DNA from: Stereum hirsutum FP-91666 SS1
Taxonomy: Eukaryota; Basidiomycota; Agaricomycetes; Russulales; Stereaceae
Direction: 5' to 3'
Assembly (NCBI RefSeq): GCF_000264905.1
Contig: NW_006763139.1
Span: forward strand, 1,735,001-1,799,000
DNA length: 64,000 nt
The position numbers were made by a program, and so were the translations under genes. This document shows positions 1 through 11,670 of this stretch, piece by piece (the first letter of the stretch is position 1; each line of letters opens with the position of its first letter). Below the pieces are notes generated by a model. It did not search any database. It was not told where the DNA came from and saw only the letters and a list, made by a program, of their open reading frames with translations.

Positions 1-1
1 C

Positions 2-370
2 TCCTCCCAAGTCGTCCACCTCGTCGCAGGGCATCTCTCCGGACTACGCGGTCCCATCGCACACTCCGCCCTTCCGTCGCTCGTCCCGCTCGACACCGAG
101 TCTGGCTCGCGCACGATCGAAGGCAAAGACAAGGGCCACCGCAGCGGCACTGCAGAAAAGGAAGGCCAGTGGGCGTTCGTGGACGAGAATGTCAGTGCAC
201 ATTTGATTAGGAATGCGTTTGGGGGTGCGGATGTGGAGAGGTTGAGGAAGTTTTTGAGTATTCCGCCGGGGATATCGAGGAGGTATAGGGATGATGTTAC
301 GGTTACGGTTTTGTGGTATGAGCCCTTGGGAGAGAAGACGGGAGGTGAGACTGTCAAGACGAAGCTGTGA
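2..370 (+). CDS. Ptc5-like mitochondrial PP2C phosphatase, 3' end (partial)
   Basis: This is the last exon of a gene that starts before the window. The frame is open from base 2 to a TGA at 368-370. It encodes the C-terminal end of a PPM/PP2C protein phosphatase of the pyruvate dehydrogenase phosphatase (Ptc5/PDP) type. The segment opens with the helix that follows the metal-binding aspartate region (QVVHLVAGHL), and later shows DENVSAHLIRNAFGG and SRRYRDDVTVTVLWY, the hallmark end of this family, in which the RDD aspartate helps bind Mg/Mn. By family knowledge such enzymes dephosphorylate the E1 alpha subunit of pyruvate dehydrogenase in the mitochondrial matrix. The N-terminus and targeting peptide lie outside the window. 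The assignment to PP2C is firm; the Ptc5 subfamily is likely. Confidence 0.85.
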   Translation, partial: SSQVVHLVAGHLSGLRGPIAHSALPSLVPLDTESGSRTIEGKDKGHRSGTAEKEGQWAFVDENVSAHLIRNAFGGADVERLRKFLSIPPGISRRYRDDVTVTVLWYEPLGEKTGGETVKTKL

Positions 371-923
371 TTTGTTGGTGTACTCTACTGCTGCTGCATC
401 CACTGGCATGGACTCTTTCGGGTTTACTCATAGTGGGTCATGTACATACATTATGCATTATCTCTCACCTCCATTGTCGGGTCCATAGATACTTCTGCAT
501 TCACGCAATCAGACTTCACGCGTCACGCGAAGAGAAAGTAAGAAAGCCTTTGGCTATTGAATTGATTGATTGACGAAAAACGAAAAAAGAGGAAAGCACA
601 GTCTTGCTCGAGAATTTAGAAGACCCGTGCATGTGCTACTACTACTGGCGCTACGATGAGCTATGATACATTCAGAAATTCAGAGGGATACAACTAGAGC
701 AATAATTCTACCTACCGGCTGTCGCAACTTGAAAATGAAAATAAAAGAGAAACGCCACATCTACTTACCGCCTATCCACCGAAGCAACCCGATATCGCCA
801 CCACAGCAAACCAACACCGACACGCCATGTCCGCTCGTAAAAGAGTACTACCGTCCACAAGCACCACGCGCTAAGCAGTCGCGACCGAAAAAGTGAGAAC
901 CTCCCAACCGTGCACGAACGCAC
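371..923. other. Intergenic, convergent 3' regions
   Basis: This space separates the end of the PP2C gene on the plus strand from the end of the deubiquitinase gene on the minus strand. It should hold both 3' untranslated regions. I see no conserved coding frame, RNA gene or repeat. Confidence 0.6.
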
Positions 924-3649
924 TCAAAGCGCCGTCCTCCTCTTCTTCCATCCTCCACCATACTTCTTCGGATTCCACTTGTCGCTCTGCCTAAACATCG
1001 AGCTCGTTCGCTCATACGGGTCCCCTCCGCCCCCAATCCCAATAATCCGCGGCGTGTTCGACCCGGGCGACTTGAACCCATTAATATTCACGGCCGCGGA
1101 TTTCGGCGTCTGTGGCGGCTCGTCGTCGTCTTCGTTCGATGGGGACTTACGCTTGTTGCCTTTGGTGTTGGTGGGCTTCGATGAGGTAGAAGCGGTAGGG
1201 GGAACGGTGCCGTAGAAGCTCGATGGCGGGATGGGCGCGGGGGAGGATGCGGGTTGTGATGATGATGCCGCTGTTGGTGCGGGTGTGGGTGTGGGTGATA
1301 AGGAAGCTGGTGGGTGTGGTGGTGGGGCGGATGTAGATTTGGAGGTAGTGGGGGATTGGGGCGGGGACTGTGGCGCAGCCTCCTTCTCCTTGCCCTTCTC
1401 TTTGCCAGTCCCATTCATCACCACCTTCTCCCCAACATCGTCTGCTCCATCCTCCTCGTCCTCGTCGTCCTCATCCCCATACTCCTGCGAAATCGCCAAC
1501 AGAGCATTCGATTTCTTCATCTGCTTTGGTTTCGGAGAGGGCGATCCTTGTCTCTGCCCCTGCTTCGCCTTGACCGCCTCGATCTTACGCTTCAATGCCA
1601 ATGCCTGCGGGTCCTTCGAGCCAGAAGGTGAAGGAGAAGGCGTGGGCGAGGGTGAGGGCAGAGTCGACTGGGAAGGCATCACAGGCCCGATGAACGGCCG
1701 CTTATTAGGCGTCGTCTTCTCCTCCTCCATCTCCCTGTCTATACTCTTCCTCTTCCCATTCATCGCCCCAATCACACTCTTGGTATTCCTGCCATTCACC
1801 GCCCCATTCTGTCCGTGTCCATTCGAATGCGCATTTCCGTTCACGTACGCCCCAGCCCCATTCATCCCCACCGCAGCCTGCAACGCCTGACCCTTCTCCA
1901 TCACATAAAACAACATATACGCACTCCTCAACCCCGTCGGCGCCTCACCCCCCATCCCCGCCGGCGTCACCGTCTCGTCATTCATCTCATACCAGCTCCC
2001 ATTCGGGCCCCTCACATGCGCATAATAGTGCCCCGAGTTCGGGCCCCCGCCCGCATGGGAGATGACGCCGTAGAGGGCGTACGAGGGCCCGAACTGGCCT
2101 TCGCTCATGTATGGCGCCAGGGTCAGTTTCTCGTCGTATTTGATCGCGTGGCCGATCTTGCGGCCGAGCGGGGAGAAACGCTTGAGGTGGATGGTCAGGA
2201 CGACGGGGGCTTCGTGGATCGTGAAACGTTTCTCGGCGACGACGCGACGTTTGCATCTATAGCGGGCGACGACCAAACCAAATTTGGACCGAGCGCGGAC
2301 AGGAAGAAGCGGCGAGTTTGGTCAGTTCTCTGAAGGATTGAAGACGAGTGACGGATAACATATATACGCACGCATCGCACTTGTACTTATCGGCACCCTT
2401 CAAGGAGTCGATGGCAACGAACTTCTTCAAAGCCTGCTGAACGGAGCTGGCGCCGAAGATGTCGATGCTGAGGTCGAGGATGTTATCGAACGTGTCGCTA
2501 TTGTGGCCGCAGCTCTGGCAGGTCACTCTCGACCGGAGCTTCCCACCGAAAAGCTTGTGGACCCATGTCGTCTCTGCGAGCTTCGGGTCGAGTTTTCTGT
2601 CATATCGTATGCAAAGGGGTGAGGACGGCATAAAGGGGGGATGGAGGGTGGAGAGGTACTTACGGAGGGTATCCTGCGAGACATGATTTTTGAAGAGCAT
2701 CTATGGCATAGCGCAAGAATTCGTGCGAGTCTTCCTGTCGCCCTCGTCTTAGGTGTTTAGCGATGGCTGTGTGGCGCGTAAACAATAAGGCGACATGTCC
2801 AGAATACCTGAAGAGAGGAAAGGAGAGCATACCTGAGAGGTTGTTGGTGACTTGTGCGGGAGTGAAAGAACGTTGTCGAGTGAAATGCGAGTTCAACAAG
2901 ACACCTCGCAAGCAACAAGACATACAAAAGCCCTTCGCTCGACCTGTGTGTAGCACATGGCAATGACATCAACGTCAGCATCTGTGCCTGACAGTGGGGC
3001 GACTCACGATGAGGATAAAGAGGAGGGGCAGAACGTACATGGGTCGGTCTTGGTATGAGCGAGAAGGATGTGGAGTAGACCGGGGGTATGAAGCAAACAT
3101 TGGAGGGCACTGTTGAGAAAGCACGTATTGCCAGTGTTGTGCAGCCCCGCGCCTATGTGTGTTACGCCCTTGGGCCAACTGATATCGATGGCACCGTCGT
3201 AGAGATGATGCGACGTCTTGGACGAGTGTTTGGTATTCGTCGAGAGTGGGGTGGAGGTCTTTGCAGGGGCAAACTTTGATTCCTTCGGGGTGGCGGGGGA
3301 GGACGACAATGGAGCGCGTGGGGATTCCGGCTGATGACACGAAGCGAGGTGGAAGGTACGGGCGCGCATGAGGGACTGAAAAATAGTAGAATAAGATGAA
3401 GAGTAGACGGACCTCATGCTTGGACCCACTCGAGCTCGAAGGCCCGTCGTTGATGGGCTGGAATTTGCCCTCTGGGATAGCGAACGCGCCCGACGAAGAG
3501 CCCTCGACGAACTCGACGGGGGGCACCAGTTTCCGGAACGCTTCTTTATCCTTCACAGGTCGATACGAAGTTGTTTCCTCTGCGGGTTTCTGAGGCGAAA
3601 AGGCAGGGCCGAGAGAGAGGGGGGCCGGGGCTCTTGCGACTTCTGTCAT
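924..3649 (-). CDS. Ubiquitin-specific protease (USP36/42-like)
   Basis: A USP-family cysteine deubiquitinase, roughly 770-800 residues, read from about six exons. The start is the ATG at 3649; exon 1 ends near 3413 in phase 0. The Cys box GLHNTGNTCFLNSALQCL lies near 3160-3110, the helix GRQEDSHEFLRYAIDAL near 2740-2690, a zinc-type C-x2-C (VTCQSCGHNS) near 2520, and the His box SGHYYAHVRG near 2030. WYEMNDETVT and YMLFYV complete the catalytic fold, so the triad seems intact. The last 250 residues are low-complexity, Ser/Pro/Lys-rich, with acidic DEDDEDEEDG and a basic end. By homology it removes ubiquitin from proteins; the nearest relatives (human USP36/42, yeast Ubp10) are nuclear or nucleolar, and the basic tail fits that. 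The second splice acceptor is ambiguous: 3375 or 3330 both keep the frame, giving a 37 or 82 nt intron. Confidence 0.9.
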
Positions 3650-4508
3650 CCTCGCGGTCCTGAACGGGTTGTGTAGTGATGTTTTGAGGGTGCGGACGCG
3701 CTGAAGAGCGTGAGAGAGGACGTGTGTCGTTGTGTCGTCGCGTTGTGCGCCGTGTCGAGTGCGCTGGGGGCCGTGTCGAGGACGAGTGAGGGGAAGGAAG
3801 GCGGGGGATGGATGGGTGGAGGATGGAAGGCGGGAGAAAAGCGGCGCGGGTTGAACCAGACACCCTCTCCATTTTCAGATCGCAAAATAGGCGCTCAATC
3901 ACTCGCGTGTGGCGTTGTTTGGCTCCGCTTGTTTCCTTCAACCACTCTGGGCCACACCGCGGCTTTTGTTCACACGTTGGGTCACATAGAACGGGGCATA
4001 TATTGTAAGAGTAAAAGCATAGTATGTACGGTAAAGACAAAAAAAGAGGGAGCATATGAACTGTTTTTTTTTTTGGGATGGGTATGGGTATCGATACACT
4101 GGGGTGATGAATTAGTGGAGGGGAAGATAAAAACATAAAGAGGGGGGGGAATGTCTGCGCAGACGTATGGAAACAGTGGAGCTAGAGATGCGGGTAGAAA
4201 TACTAGTGGTGGGTGGGTGGTACGAGTACGAGAAAGGTCATGAAACCCGGCATGATAATAGGCTACAATATCGAATCGAATCGAAGGAGACGATGAGACG
4301 AGAGGAAACGATGAGTGAGATGTGATGTTTAGAGATGAGAGGAAACGATGAGGAAGATGAGATGTATATAGATGAGAGATGGGAGCTGAGAGAGATGATA
4401 TGTGTATAGATGTGTATAGATGAGTAAGAAGAAAAAGAAGGGAGAAAAGAGGAACCATGTCGTTCGTCCAGAGTCATTAGAACCTACACCCTCCTCCTCC
4501 CACCAAAC
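3650..4508. other. Intergenic, deubiquitinase promoter region
   Basis: Contains the upstream region of the deubiquitinase (minus strand) and the 3' flank of the zinc-finger gene. The minus strand is pyrimidine-rich (long CT runs at 4140-4440), a common fungal promoter or UTR texture. Short open frames here look like by-products of that bias. No gene recognised. Confidence 0.5.
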
Positions 4509-6317
4509 TCAAGCCCACCTCCCCGCCCCATACCCAGGCGTCGGAGTCGAGCACCTCGCTGGCGACCCCGGCAAATTCAACGGCGAAGCAAGCCTCTTGG
4601 GCGTCACCGGCCCCGGCGTCGAATATAACGAGCTCGAACCACTCGAACTCGGGCTCGCTCCATCCTCGGTCAACGAGAATATCGGCAACGGCGAGAGCGC
4701 GGCATAATCGTCGTTCAGATCCACCCAGTCCGACTCCCTGAACTCGTTCGGACCCGCCGGAGCCTGAGCGGCCTGGGAGGGGGGGTAGTAGTCGAACGGG
4801 CTGGTCGAACTGGAACTGGACTGGCCGAGGTGCATGTCGGGGCCGTAAGTCGCGGTGGGAACTGCCAGATTGTTGTCGGTGTGGGTAGGGTCTGAGTCTG
4901 GGTAGGCGTTGAAGAAGTTGGGTTCGGAGGGGAGGGGGAGATACAAGCCGTCCGTGCGAGAATACATCGTTGGGTCGTACATTCCATAGGCTACATCTAT
5001 ACACAATTCCATATCCGGATCAGCGACCAGCCTTCAAGTTTTCCTCGACAACGATGGGTAGAATGAAAGGGATAGACGTACCGAAACCGAGCGAATTCTG
5101 GGTATATGGACCGTGCATCCCATGATCCAGCGCGCTCGTCGCCATGCTCATACTCATACCCGAACCCGAACCCAAACTCATACCGCACTGACCGTCTTGC
5201 ATCATCAAGAGCGAGGAACCATGGTCAGCCTCAGGCGACGGCGTGTGCAGGTGCGAAGACATGGGCGAGGGTTCGAGAGAGAGGTACTGGGGCTGAGGAG
5301 ATGGCAGAGAGAGAACCTGGGGCGAAGGCGAGGACATGTACGCGGAGGACGGAGAGGACGAGGACGAAGAGGAGTGCATGTGCGCGGATGAAGACGAGGA
5401 CGAGGAAGATGAAGATGAAGACGCCGACGAGAGAACGATCGCCGGCCTCGAATCCTCCACATCATCTCGCGCCCCCGTCCCCCTCGCCTTCAACTTCAAC
5501 CTCGTCGAAGAAAGAGAAGAACATGCCGGATCGAGACACATGTCTATCTCCTTTCCGTCCATGACGAGGCCGTGTTTCAGCCGGAGATGAGTCTTGAACG
5601 AGGACTTGCGTTTGATCCTATATGGGTGTCAAGCTGTCAGTACGCTATAACACGGACGAAGGGCGACGAGAAGAGCACTGGCGAGAGAGAGAGGGAAGAC
5701 GACGTACTCGGTATCGCACGTCGGGCACTTGTACTTGAGCCCCTGACTCTTGCCATGCACCTCCCTTCGATGTCTGCTCTGGGAGGACGGGTCGCCGAAG
5801 CGGCTCTTGCATTTACCGATACCGCAATGCCAGGGCTTATCTCTGGAGCTGTTGGTGGCGAGAAGACTGGGTCAGTGACTGACGAGATTGAATTTGTATT
5901 ACACGATACTTAGGTGGGGGGCGGTGACGCAGTGGCTCAGTGGCTCAGTGGCTCGGAGGGGACGAGGAAAGAAAATTCGGACACTTACTGAGTGTGCTCA
6001 TGGATCTTGAGAGCGTTACGCTGGATGAAATCGTGTCCACAAATTCCACAAACGAATGGTCTGCAGAACAAACAAAATAAGGTGGCTCAGTCCTCACTCC
6101 GATTATTCCCAGAGCACGAGGAGGGGAACACACCTGTAACCAGTGTGCTGAGCGTTATGCCTGTTCAAATCCGCGTTCCTCGTGAAGCTCTTACCGCAGG
6201 TAAAGCATGGGAACTAGGTTCCAAGCGAATGGCATGTTAGCGGAGAGACAAAGGGGGCGGCTACGGCCGCGCGAAATGAAGTGAAATGAGATCTTCATTA
6301 CTCACTGGGCCGGTCAT
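4509..6317 (-). CDS. C2H2 zinc-finger transcription factor
   Basis: A multi-exon gene for a nuclear regulator. Exon 1 is only 12 nt (6317-6306, encoding MTGP) before a GTGAGT donor; exon 2 starts at 6213 with finger 1, PCFTCGKSFTRNADLNRH. Finger 2 (VCGICGHDFIQRNALKIHEH) lies near 6060-5990. Finger 3 (HCGIGKCKSRFGDPSSQSRH) and a fourth unit (YKCPTC, KTHLRLKH) follow between about 5850 and 5580. After the fingers comes a Ser-rich domain with a long serine run near 5390-5440. A splice near 5090 (phase 1) joins SLGF to DVAYGMYDPT, and the protein ends in an acidic, Ser/Pro-rich tail (WVDLNDDYAAL) that may activate transcription. Zinc-binding residues are present in each finger. I cannot name an orthologue; DNA target and pathway are unknown. 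Confidence 0.8.
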
Positions 6318-8057
6318 CTTGAAAGTGTCGTAATGATTAAGTAGGTGTCGTTGATTGATTGCCGGGGTGGAGATGCGTTGCGGGGAGGATGATGTCGATA
6401 CAATTAAGGTATATGATTATAGGAGAGCGGAGAGCAGAGAGCAGATGAGGACAACTAGAGAACACAAAAGACGTCCAACAATGCTCAGCACTGTCGGTGA
6501 TTATATCGAGTGACGCCGAAGCTCGTTGGGAGATGCTATGCGAGATGGATGAGTTGGAAGTCGGAGAGAGGGTTCAGAGCGGGAGGGCGGGGGAAGAGAG
6601 AGCTGGGGCGTGAAGATCCACCCACGTGCTATCAACCGCCGACTTTATATGTGAATCGAGCACTCCGGGAGGAATTAGATGGTGGCACAGGGTTCGCGCC
6701 TAACTCTAGGGCGACAGTGGTAAGGGGGCTAGGTGCTGGATGAGATGGGATGAGGGGGGACAACCAATCGACCGGAGAGCCCCCGATTATTTGGGAAGGC
6801 GCTATTGTTCTCATTGTTGTCCTCGAGTTATCGAGGTACCCGGGGACAAACATGCGGAGAACACAAAACAAAGCGAGCTACGAGCCGTCCAAGCAGAAGC
6901 TTCGGATCGGGGAACGAGGAGGATGTCGAGGCGGGAGATCTTGACCGCGAGGGTGTGTTGGTGCGGGAATTGGTCCCGTTGAGACTTGGGTACCGAGGGA
7001 AGCACAGGATAGCTGGCCGGCCAGAGAAATCCAGGGGGTGGCTCACCCCGAAAAACGTAGGCTCGGGTTGGCACGAGGAACCGTCCGTCCGACTACACCG
7101 CCTGTCAGCCACCCAACTCTCGAGCTCAACAAAGCTCAACGAGATAGATAGATAGATAAGATACGGTTACTGAATCGCAGGCTTGGACTTGAGAACTACA
7201 AAAACCTGGTAGACCTCTTCGCTAAGTAATGCACTGCCTGCAGCCTTGTAGTTTCTGAACTTTGAAGAAAGAGCCAACGTTGGGGTTAGACACAAGGGCG
7301 CTGCACCATGTTACGGTTTCGGAAAGGCTCACCTTGCTGAATTGAAAGACAAGAGCATCACAGATCTAGGGTAGACCGATATGCTCTTGTTCTCGGGAAT
7401 TGGCAATTGCATCTATAGAACAGTCGAGTAACGGCAATCATGCGTCGGTGGCGGGACTCGTGAACCGTCCTGTTGACGTGAGAAATCTCCGCGGGGAAAG
7501 TGAAGAACGAGAGAAGAACGGCGGGTGTGTTCCTATTCGAGAGGTCGAGCTCGCGGTAAATCGATGCCACCGAGACATCAAGCATGGAAAACCATCCTTT
7601 ATTGGCTGTACGTACGCATTGTACGCACGACGTCGATAAGTCAACAGAAGTCACCGCTAGTCGCTCGGCTCGAGTAGTGACGCCTCTCAGGTCAATTTCC
7701 ATCAGAAACACTCGAAACGAGACCGCCCCGTTCCACAAAGAGAACAAGTGGACACGAGTGGCGTGGGCGGCTTGCTCGCGGAAAAACACTATAATCAGAA
7801 CCAGCATAGAATTTTGATAGAAGTACAGGCCGCTGGGCCACCACATAATAATAATAAAAGGTGAATAGAAAGATAAGAGATCCAGATACGTATCCTTCCT
7901 CCAAACAGACAAAGATGAAACCACACTCCTGAAGAACGCAAACAACAGCGGTCGTCAGGCTCTCTGCACCGTCAGTCTTGGACTCGATCTCTCCGGCGAG
8001 CTGTCAGTCTCACTGCATAGGTACTGTGTACCGTCGGTAATTCTCTTGTGTTCGAGT
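6318..8057. other. Intergenic with orphan coding-like segments
   Basis: Holds the promoter of the zinc-finger gene and about 1 kb of unclear sequence. A GATA microsatellite lies at 7142-7159. Two minus-strand pieces look coding-like. One is an open frame of 195 codons at 7358-7945 without an ATG near its start but with an acceptor-like TTCTTCAG. The other is a pair of exon-like pieces near 7355-7172 that splice in phase into ICDALVFQFSK + FRNYKAAGSALLSEE and end in a stop at about 7172. I recognise neither; they may be remnants of one gene. Confidence 0.35.
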
Positions 8058-9838
8058 TCAATGCCCCAAGCCCGGTCCGTCGACTTTCTTTGTGATGTGC
8101 TCCTCCATCCAAGGAGCGATCGCAACAAGGTCGTCCCAGGTGAAGGAGGCATATTGACTCCTCCCTTGTCCGACGACGAGATCAAGATCCTGGAAAATCG
8201 GTCCATCGGTCCAAGGCTTATTTGTGTGTGGGCCGGTAATCTGAGCGATGAGCCTATTACAATTGTGAATCGTCACGAGTTGCATGAGTACACATCGCGT
8301 GCCATCGGGGTTCCAGAACGGGGAACAATTAATACCCCTTCAGAGGGTCGGAAAGGAATAGAAGACCGAGGAGGCGAATGATATGATTTAGGCGTTATTG
8401 CAAAATACTCACATCAATCCGCCGACCCACTGTCGTCCGCCTTCCTCAAGTGAGCCAGCTCCCAACCACCGTTTGTCTTGACCGCCTGGGGTATATAAGG
8501 GATAATTTGCATGGGATTGGGATGGTAGAGGATAGCTCAGATGCTCGTAAGTAGGAGGCGGTGCTTTATAAGACATGGATGCTAACGGGGATGTCGCAAA
8601 GTTTCAGGTTCAGAAATGCAACATAATAAAATGACAACAAAACAAAGTGTCTCAGCTTACGGGCGGCTGCGTCATTGGATGTCGACGATGATCTTGTTGA
8701 GCGGGCTTCACTCAGCTGACTGTCTAGAGACGACCGTGCTGTTTGAGGAGTTTGAGGTAAAGCAGCGCCTTCTGCGTCGAGCGAGCCTTCGATGCCCGGG
8801 GGATGTAGGAAACGCCGTGCATTGGGATTTACGGAATATTTGCCCCGCGGGTTGTTTAGTACACCAAAAGCGAGGATGCGTACATCGGCAAATTGAACGA
8901 CGAGCTATGCAATGGACCAATGTCAGCGCTCACATCACACTCTTCCATAGATTAGTCTATGTCGATACGTACTCTGATGTGAGTCTCGAGGTGTGCAAGA
9001 TTAGACTGCAGCCTACAGATCCAGTCCGTGTTAGGGTTTCTCGATAGACAGGGGAATTATGTTGACTGACTTCATGTCATTGAAGATGGCCAACGGATTG
9101 AAGCTTCGAGAAGAGGCTTCGAGCTCGTTCGCCGAACCATTACGGTTGAGGACGATATACCTAAAAATAGTAAGGATGGGATATTCATGTGAAAAGCAGA
9201 AACACTGACTTTGTCCAGGCCTCATCGGTGGTACATGAGGTCTCACTGCGATGCCATGCGCGGAAAAGCACTCTGATGAGAGCATAGGTGGGTTTTGTGC
9301 CACAAAGCGAAAATTTGATGCGTACTTCTTATAGGCTTCCTTCCAGCTGCCGTCTCTCTTCCACTTTTGCCATCCAGGAAGGAACCTTCGCTTAAAACAC
9401 TAAATTTCATGGGCTCAGCATCAGCAACGGCAGATAGATAAAAGGTAGAACAAACCTCCTCCCATTCCACCTCCTTCATATTCGGCAAGGTGGCGTCGAA
9501 TAGGAGGAAAGAGGAGCGTGCCATGCTGAGAATCTCTACCCAGTTCTGTCTGGGTACGATGGAGCGAACGCTTAGATGCTTCAGACAGTTCTCGTATTTG
9601 CCTGATAAAAGGTTCGACAGAAGCGGGCGTCTCCAAGGATTGAGAGAAAAGTCGGAGGCGATGTGATGTAGACGGTGCGAGAGGTACGAAAGCTATAGGG
9701 GTCGCAACAAGCGCTGAATGTAGATTGCCAACCTTCGTGCTGGGCAAATGTGCTCACGGTGATGAGAGACTCGAGATCGAGCTGTTCCATGATGCCTGCA
9801 ATCAACTCTACCGGTAATGACTCGAGTGTAAGGGCCAT
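8058..9838 (-). CDS. F-box protein, Agaricomycete-type
   Basis: A multi-exon gene beginning at ATG 9838. The N-terminus ESLPVELIAGIMEQLDLESL is an F-box, the helix bundle that binds Skp1 in SCF ubiquitin ligases. Later exons match a family I know from mushroom genomes: WVEILSMARSSFLLFDATLP (about 9550-9490), KYIVLNRNGSANELEASS with FNPLAIFNDMK (about 9160-9075), VQFADVRILAFGVLNNPRG (about 8910-8850), FLHPPGIEGSLDAEGAA, then SMSYKAPPPTYEHLSYPLPS and GGRQWVGGL (8580-8420). The final exon gives FWNPDGTRCVLMQLVTIHNC, RSQYASFTWDDLVAIAPWME and a stop at 8058-8060. The C-terminal region presumably selects the substrate, which is unknown. The product is probably 450-480 residues. All exons keep one phase, so the gene looks intact. 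Confidence 0.75.
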
Positions 9839-10299
9839 TGCTAGAAATGTAGCGAACTGTGGGCAGTGGATGTGAGCAAGGACTGTCAGCCATTAGGCGC
9901 CGAACACCAGCTCTGCATAGTGGGACAATCTAATCTTATCGGGACCCGTGTCATGCCGCCCGACGTTCAATCTAACGTTAACACCGTCACCTCTTCTCTC
10001 CGGACTACTTATTCGACTCCTGATTCTAATTGTAGAGAATTCATCACTTCCCCGAGATAATGTTATGAAGAATGGGGTACCGTATGGAAGAAACTCGTCT
10101 TAGCCTGACTGGTGGACTGATTTTCGCCCCCCGAACCCACGGGCCTACGCGGGCTTCAAGTTCTCAACACCACCGTCGCCGACCGAGGTAGTTTTGACGC
10201 CTAATGAACGATGGTAAACATGTCTACTCTATCCGTCTTCTGCACCTCAGCGCCTACCCAGTACACCTCGACCCTTTGGCCACATCGGCTTACAAAACT
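9839..10299. promoter_or_regulatory. Divergent promoter region, F-box / aquaporin
   Basis: The F-box gene runs left and the aquaporin gene runs right from this interval, so it must carry both promoters. I see no obvious TATA box or repeat. Short open frames exist but none has support. Confidence 0.45.
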
Positions 10300-11670
10300 A
10301 TGACTGCTTCTGCGTCTCCTGTGGCCAAGGTGAGCGAGTGTTTCCCGAGACGTTGTCTGATAATCGACTTTGTGCCGAATGGGTGGCTGATTTACAGGGA
10401 AGAATGCGTCTGAACACGCTTTGTCGTTACCTGTCGCCTACGAGAGCTCCAGCGGACCTGGGCAGACAATAGTGCCTGCTGAGTCTCTAGATTTCCCGGG
10501 ATCCTTCGCTGCAAATACCTCGCTTGTGCATCCTAAACCGCCAGCACGCTGGCGAACCTGGCTACTTCAGGATTGGAGTAATCCTTCTATATGGCGTGCT
10601 GCTGTGAGCTGATACCAAGTCCCCTGACTGTGTACTCTGCTGCTGACTGTTATTGGATTTGCATTATAGCTGCTGGAGGGTATTGCCATGGCAAGCCTTA
10701 CCTTTGCCTCTGGCGCATTCTCTGCTACCATTGGCTCGTATGGGTCCAATGTAAGTTGTTGATAGTATCTATCACAGATAGTCAACGTCTCTGAACACAT
10801 ATCGCCGTGTCAAGCAATTAGAGGCCTACATCTTCGTTTTCAATAGTAAGTCGCACAGATGCTGCCACGAGTACTGGAGAAGTCTGGTTGACAACAATTC
10901 GCATTCAGGCTTGCTCCTGTCTCTCTTCATCTATGCCATTTCGGCGGCCTCAGGCGGTCACGTCAACTCTCTCATCACATTTACAACATTTATGATGGGT
11001 CTCAGCTCTCCAGCTCGAACAACAATTTATATCATCGCCCAGTTCACTGGAGCCGCTCTCGGTGGGGGGCTCTTGCGAGCTGGATTTGGAGTGTCCAGGT
11101 CAGAGGCGCTTCATGCTATTGGATGCTTCTTTGATGCGGAGACGATTAGCTCGCGGGAAGTGTTTGCGTTTGAGAGTGCGGGGGGGTTTGTTCTTCTGTG
11201 AGTTGATGAACAGACAACGTGTTTCCGTCTCCGAGTCTCATGGTTCGAAATCCAGGTTTTTGGCTGTTGGTGTTGGACTCGACCCGCGGAGCAAACGACT
11301 ATATGGTCCCGCTTTGGGGCCTCTTCTAGTGTCAGTCTATTCTAACCATCCAGATCAACATGCGTTAATCGTTTATTCGCAGAGGCCTTTCCCTCGGTCT
11401 CGTCACATCAGCCACTTCGGGTCTTCGAGAAGGCTACCCTGGCGCTCAGATCAACCCGTCGAGATGTTTTGGATTGTCAGTTGCAGCCGGGGATTTTAGC
11501 TGTGAGTGTTCTTTGCTCTATTGCTTCTAGTACCATTGTTGTTGTTCGAAGACTGAAAGTTTGGCGTAGATTTCTGGATATGGATCTTCGCGCCTGGTGT
11601 CGCGGCTTGTGTGCTAGCGCTGGTGTACAAGGCTGCACCGCCATATCAGAATGAGGCTAGCTCTAAATGA
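10300..11670 (+). CDS. Aquaporin-like MIP channel with unorthodox NPA boxes
   Basis: A multi-exon membrane channel gene of the major intrinsic protein family, about 300 residues with six expected helices. Landmarks: NPSIWRAALLEGIAMASLTF (first helix, about 10575-10715), LLLSLFIYAISAASGGHVNS (helix 2 and first pore loop), ARTTIYIIAQFTGAALGGGL (helix 3, about 11010-11075), FLAVGVGLDPRSKRLYGPAL (11255-11320), GAQINPSRCFG (second pore loop, about 11445-11475), and a last helix FWIWIFAPGVAACVLALVYK. The stop TGA is at 11668-11670. The two NPA boxes read NSL and NPS; the arginine after the second box, part of the selectivity filter, is kept. By family it moves water or small solutes across a membrane; the changed boxes leave the substrate open. 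The first exon is uncertain: the ATG at 10300 joins in frame only if the acceptor is an AAG at 10400-10402 rather than the CAG five bases earlier. Confidence 0.8.

Noticed and set aside
1231..1890. Plus-strand open frame of 219 codons
   Set aside because: It is antisense to the low-complexity tail of the deubiquitinase and arises from its biased codons.
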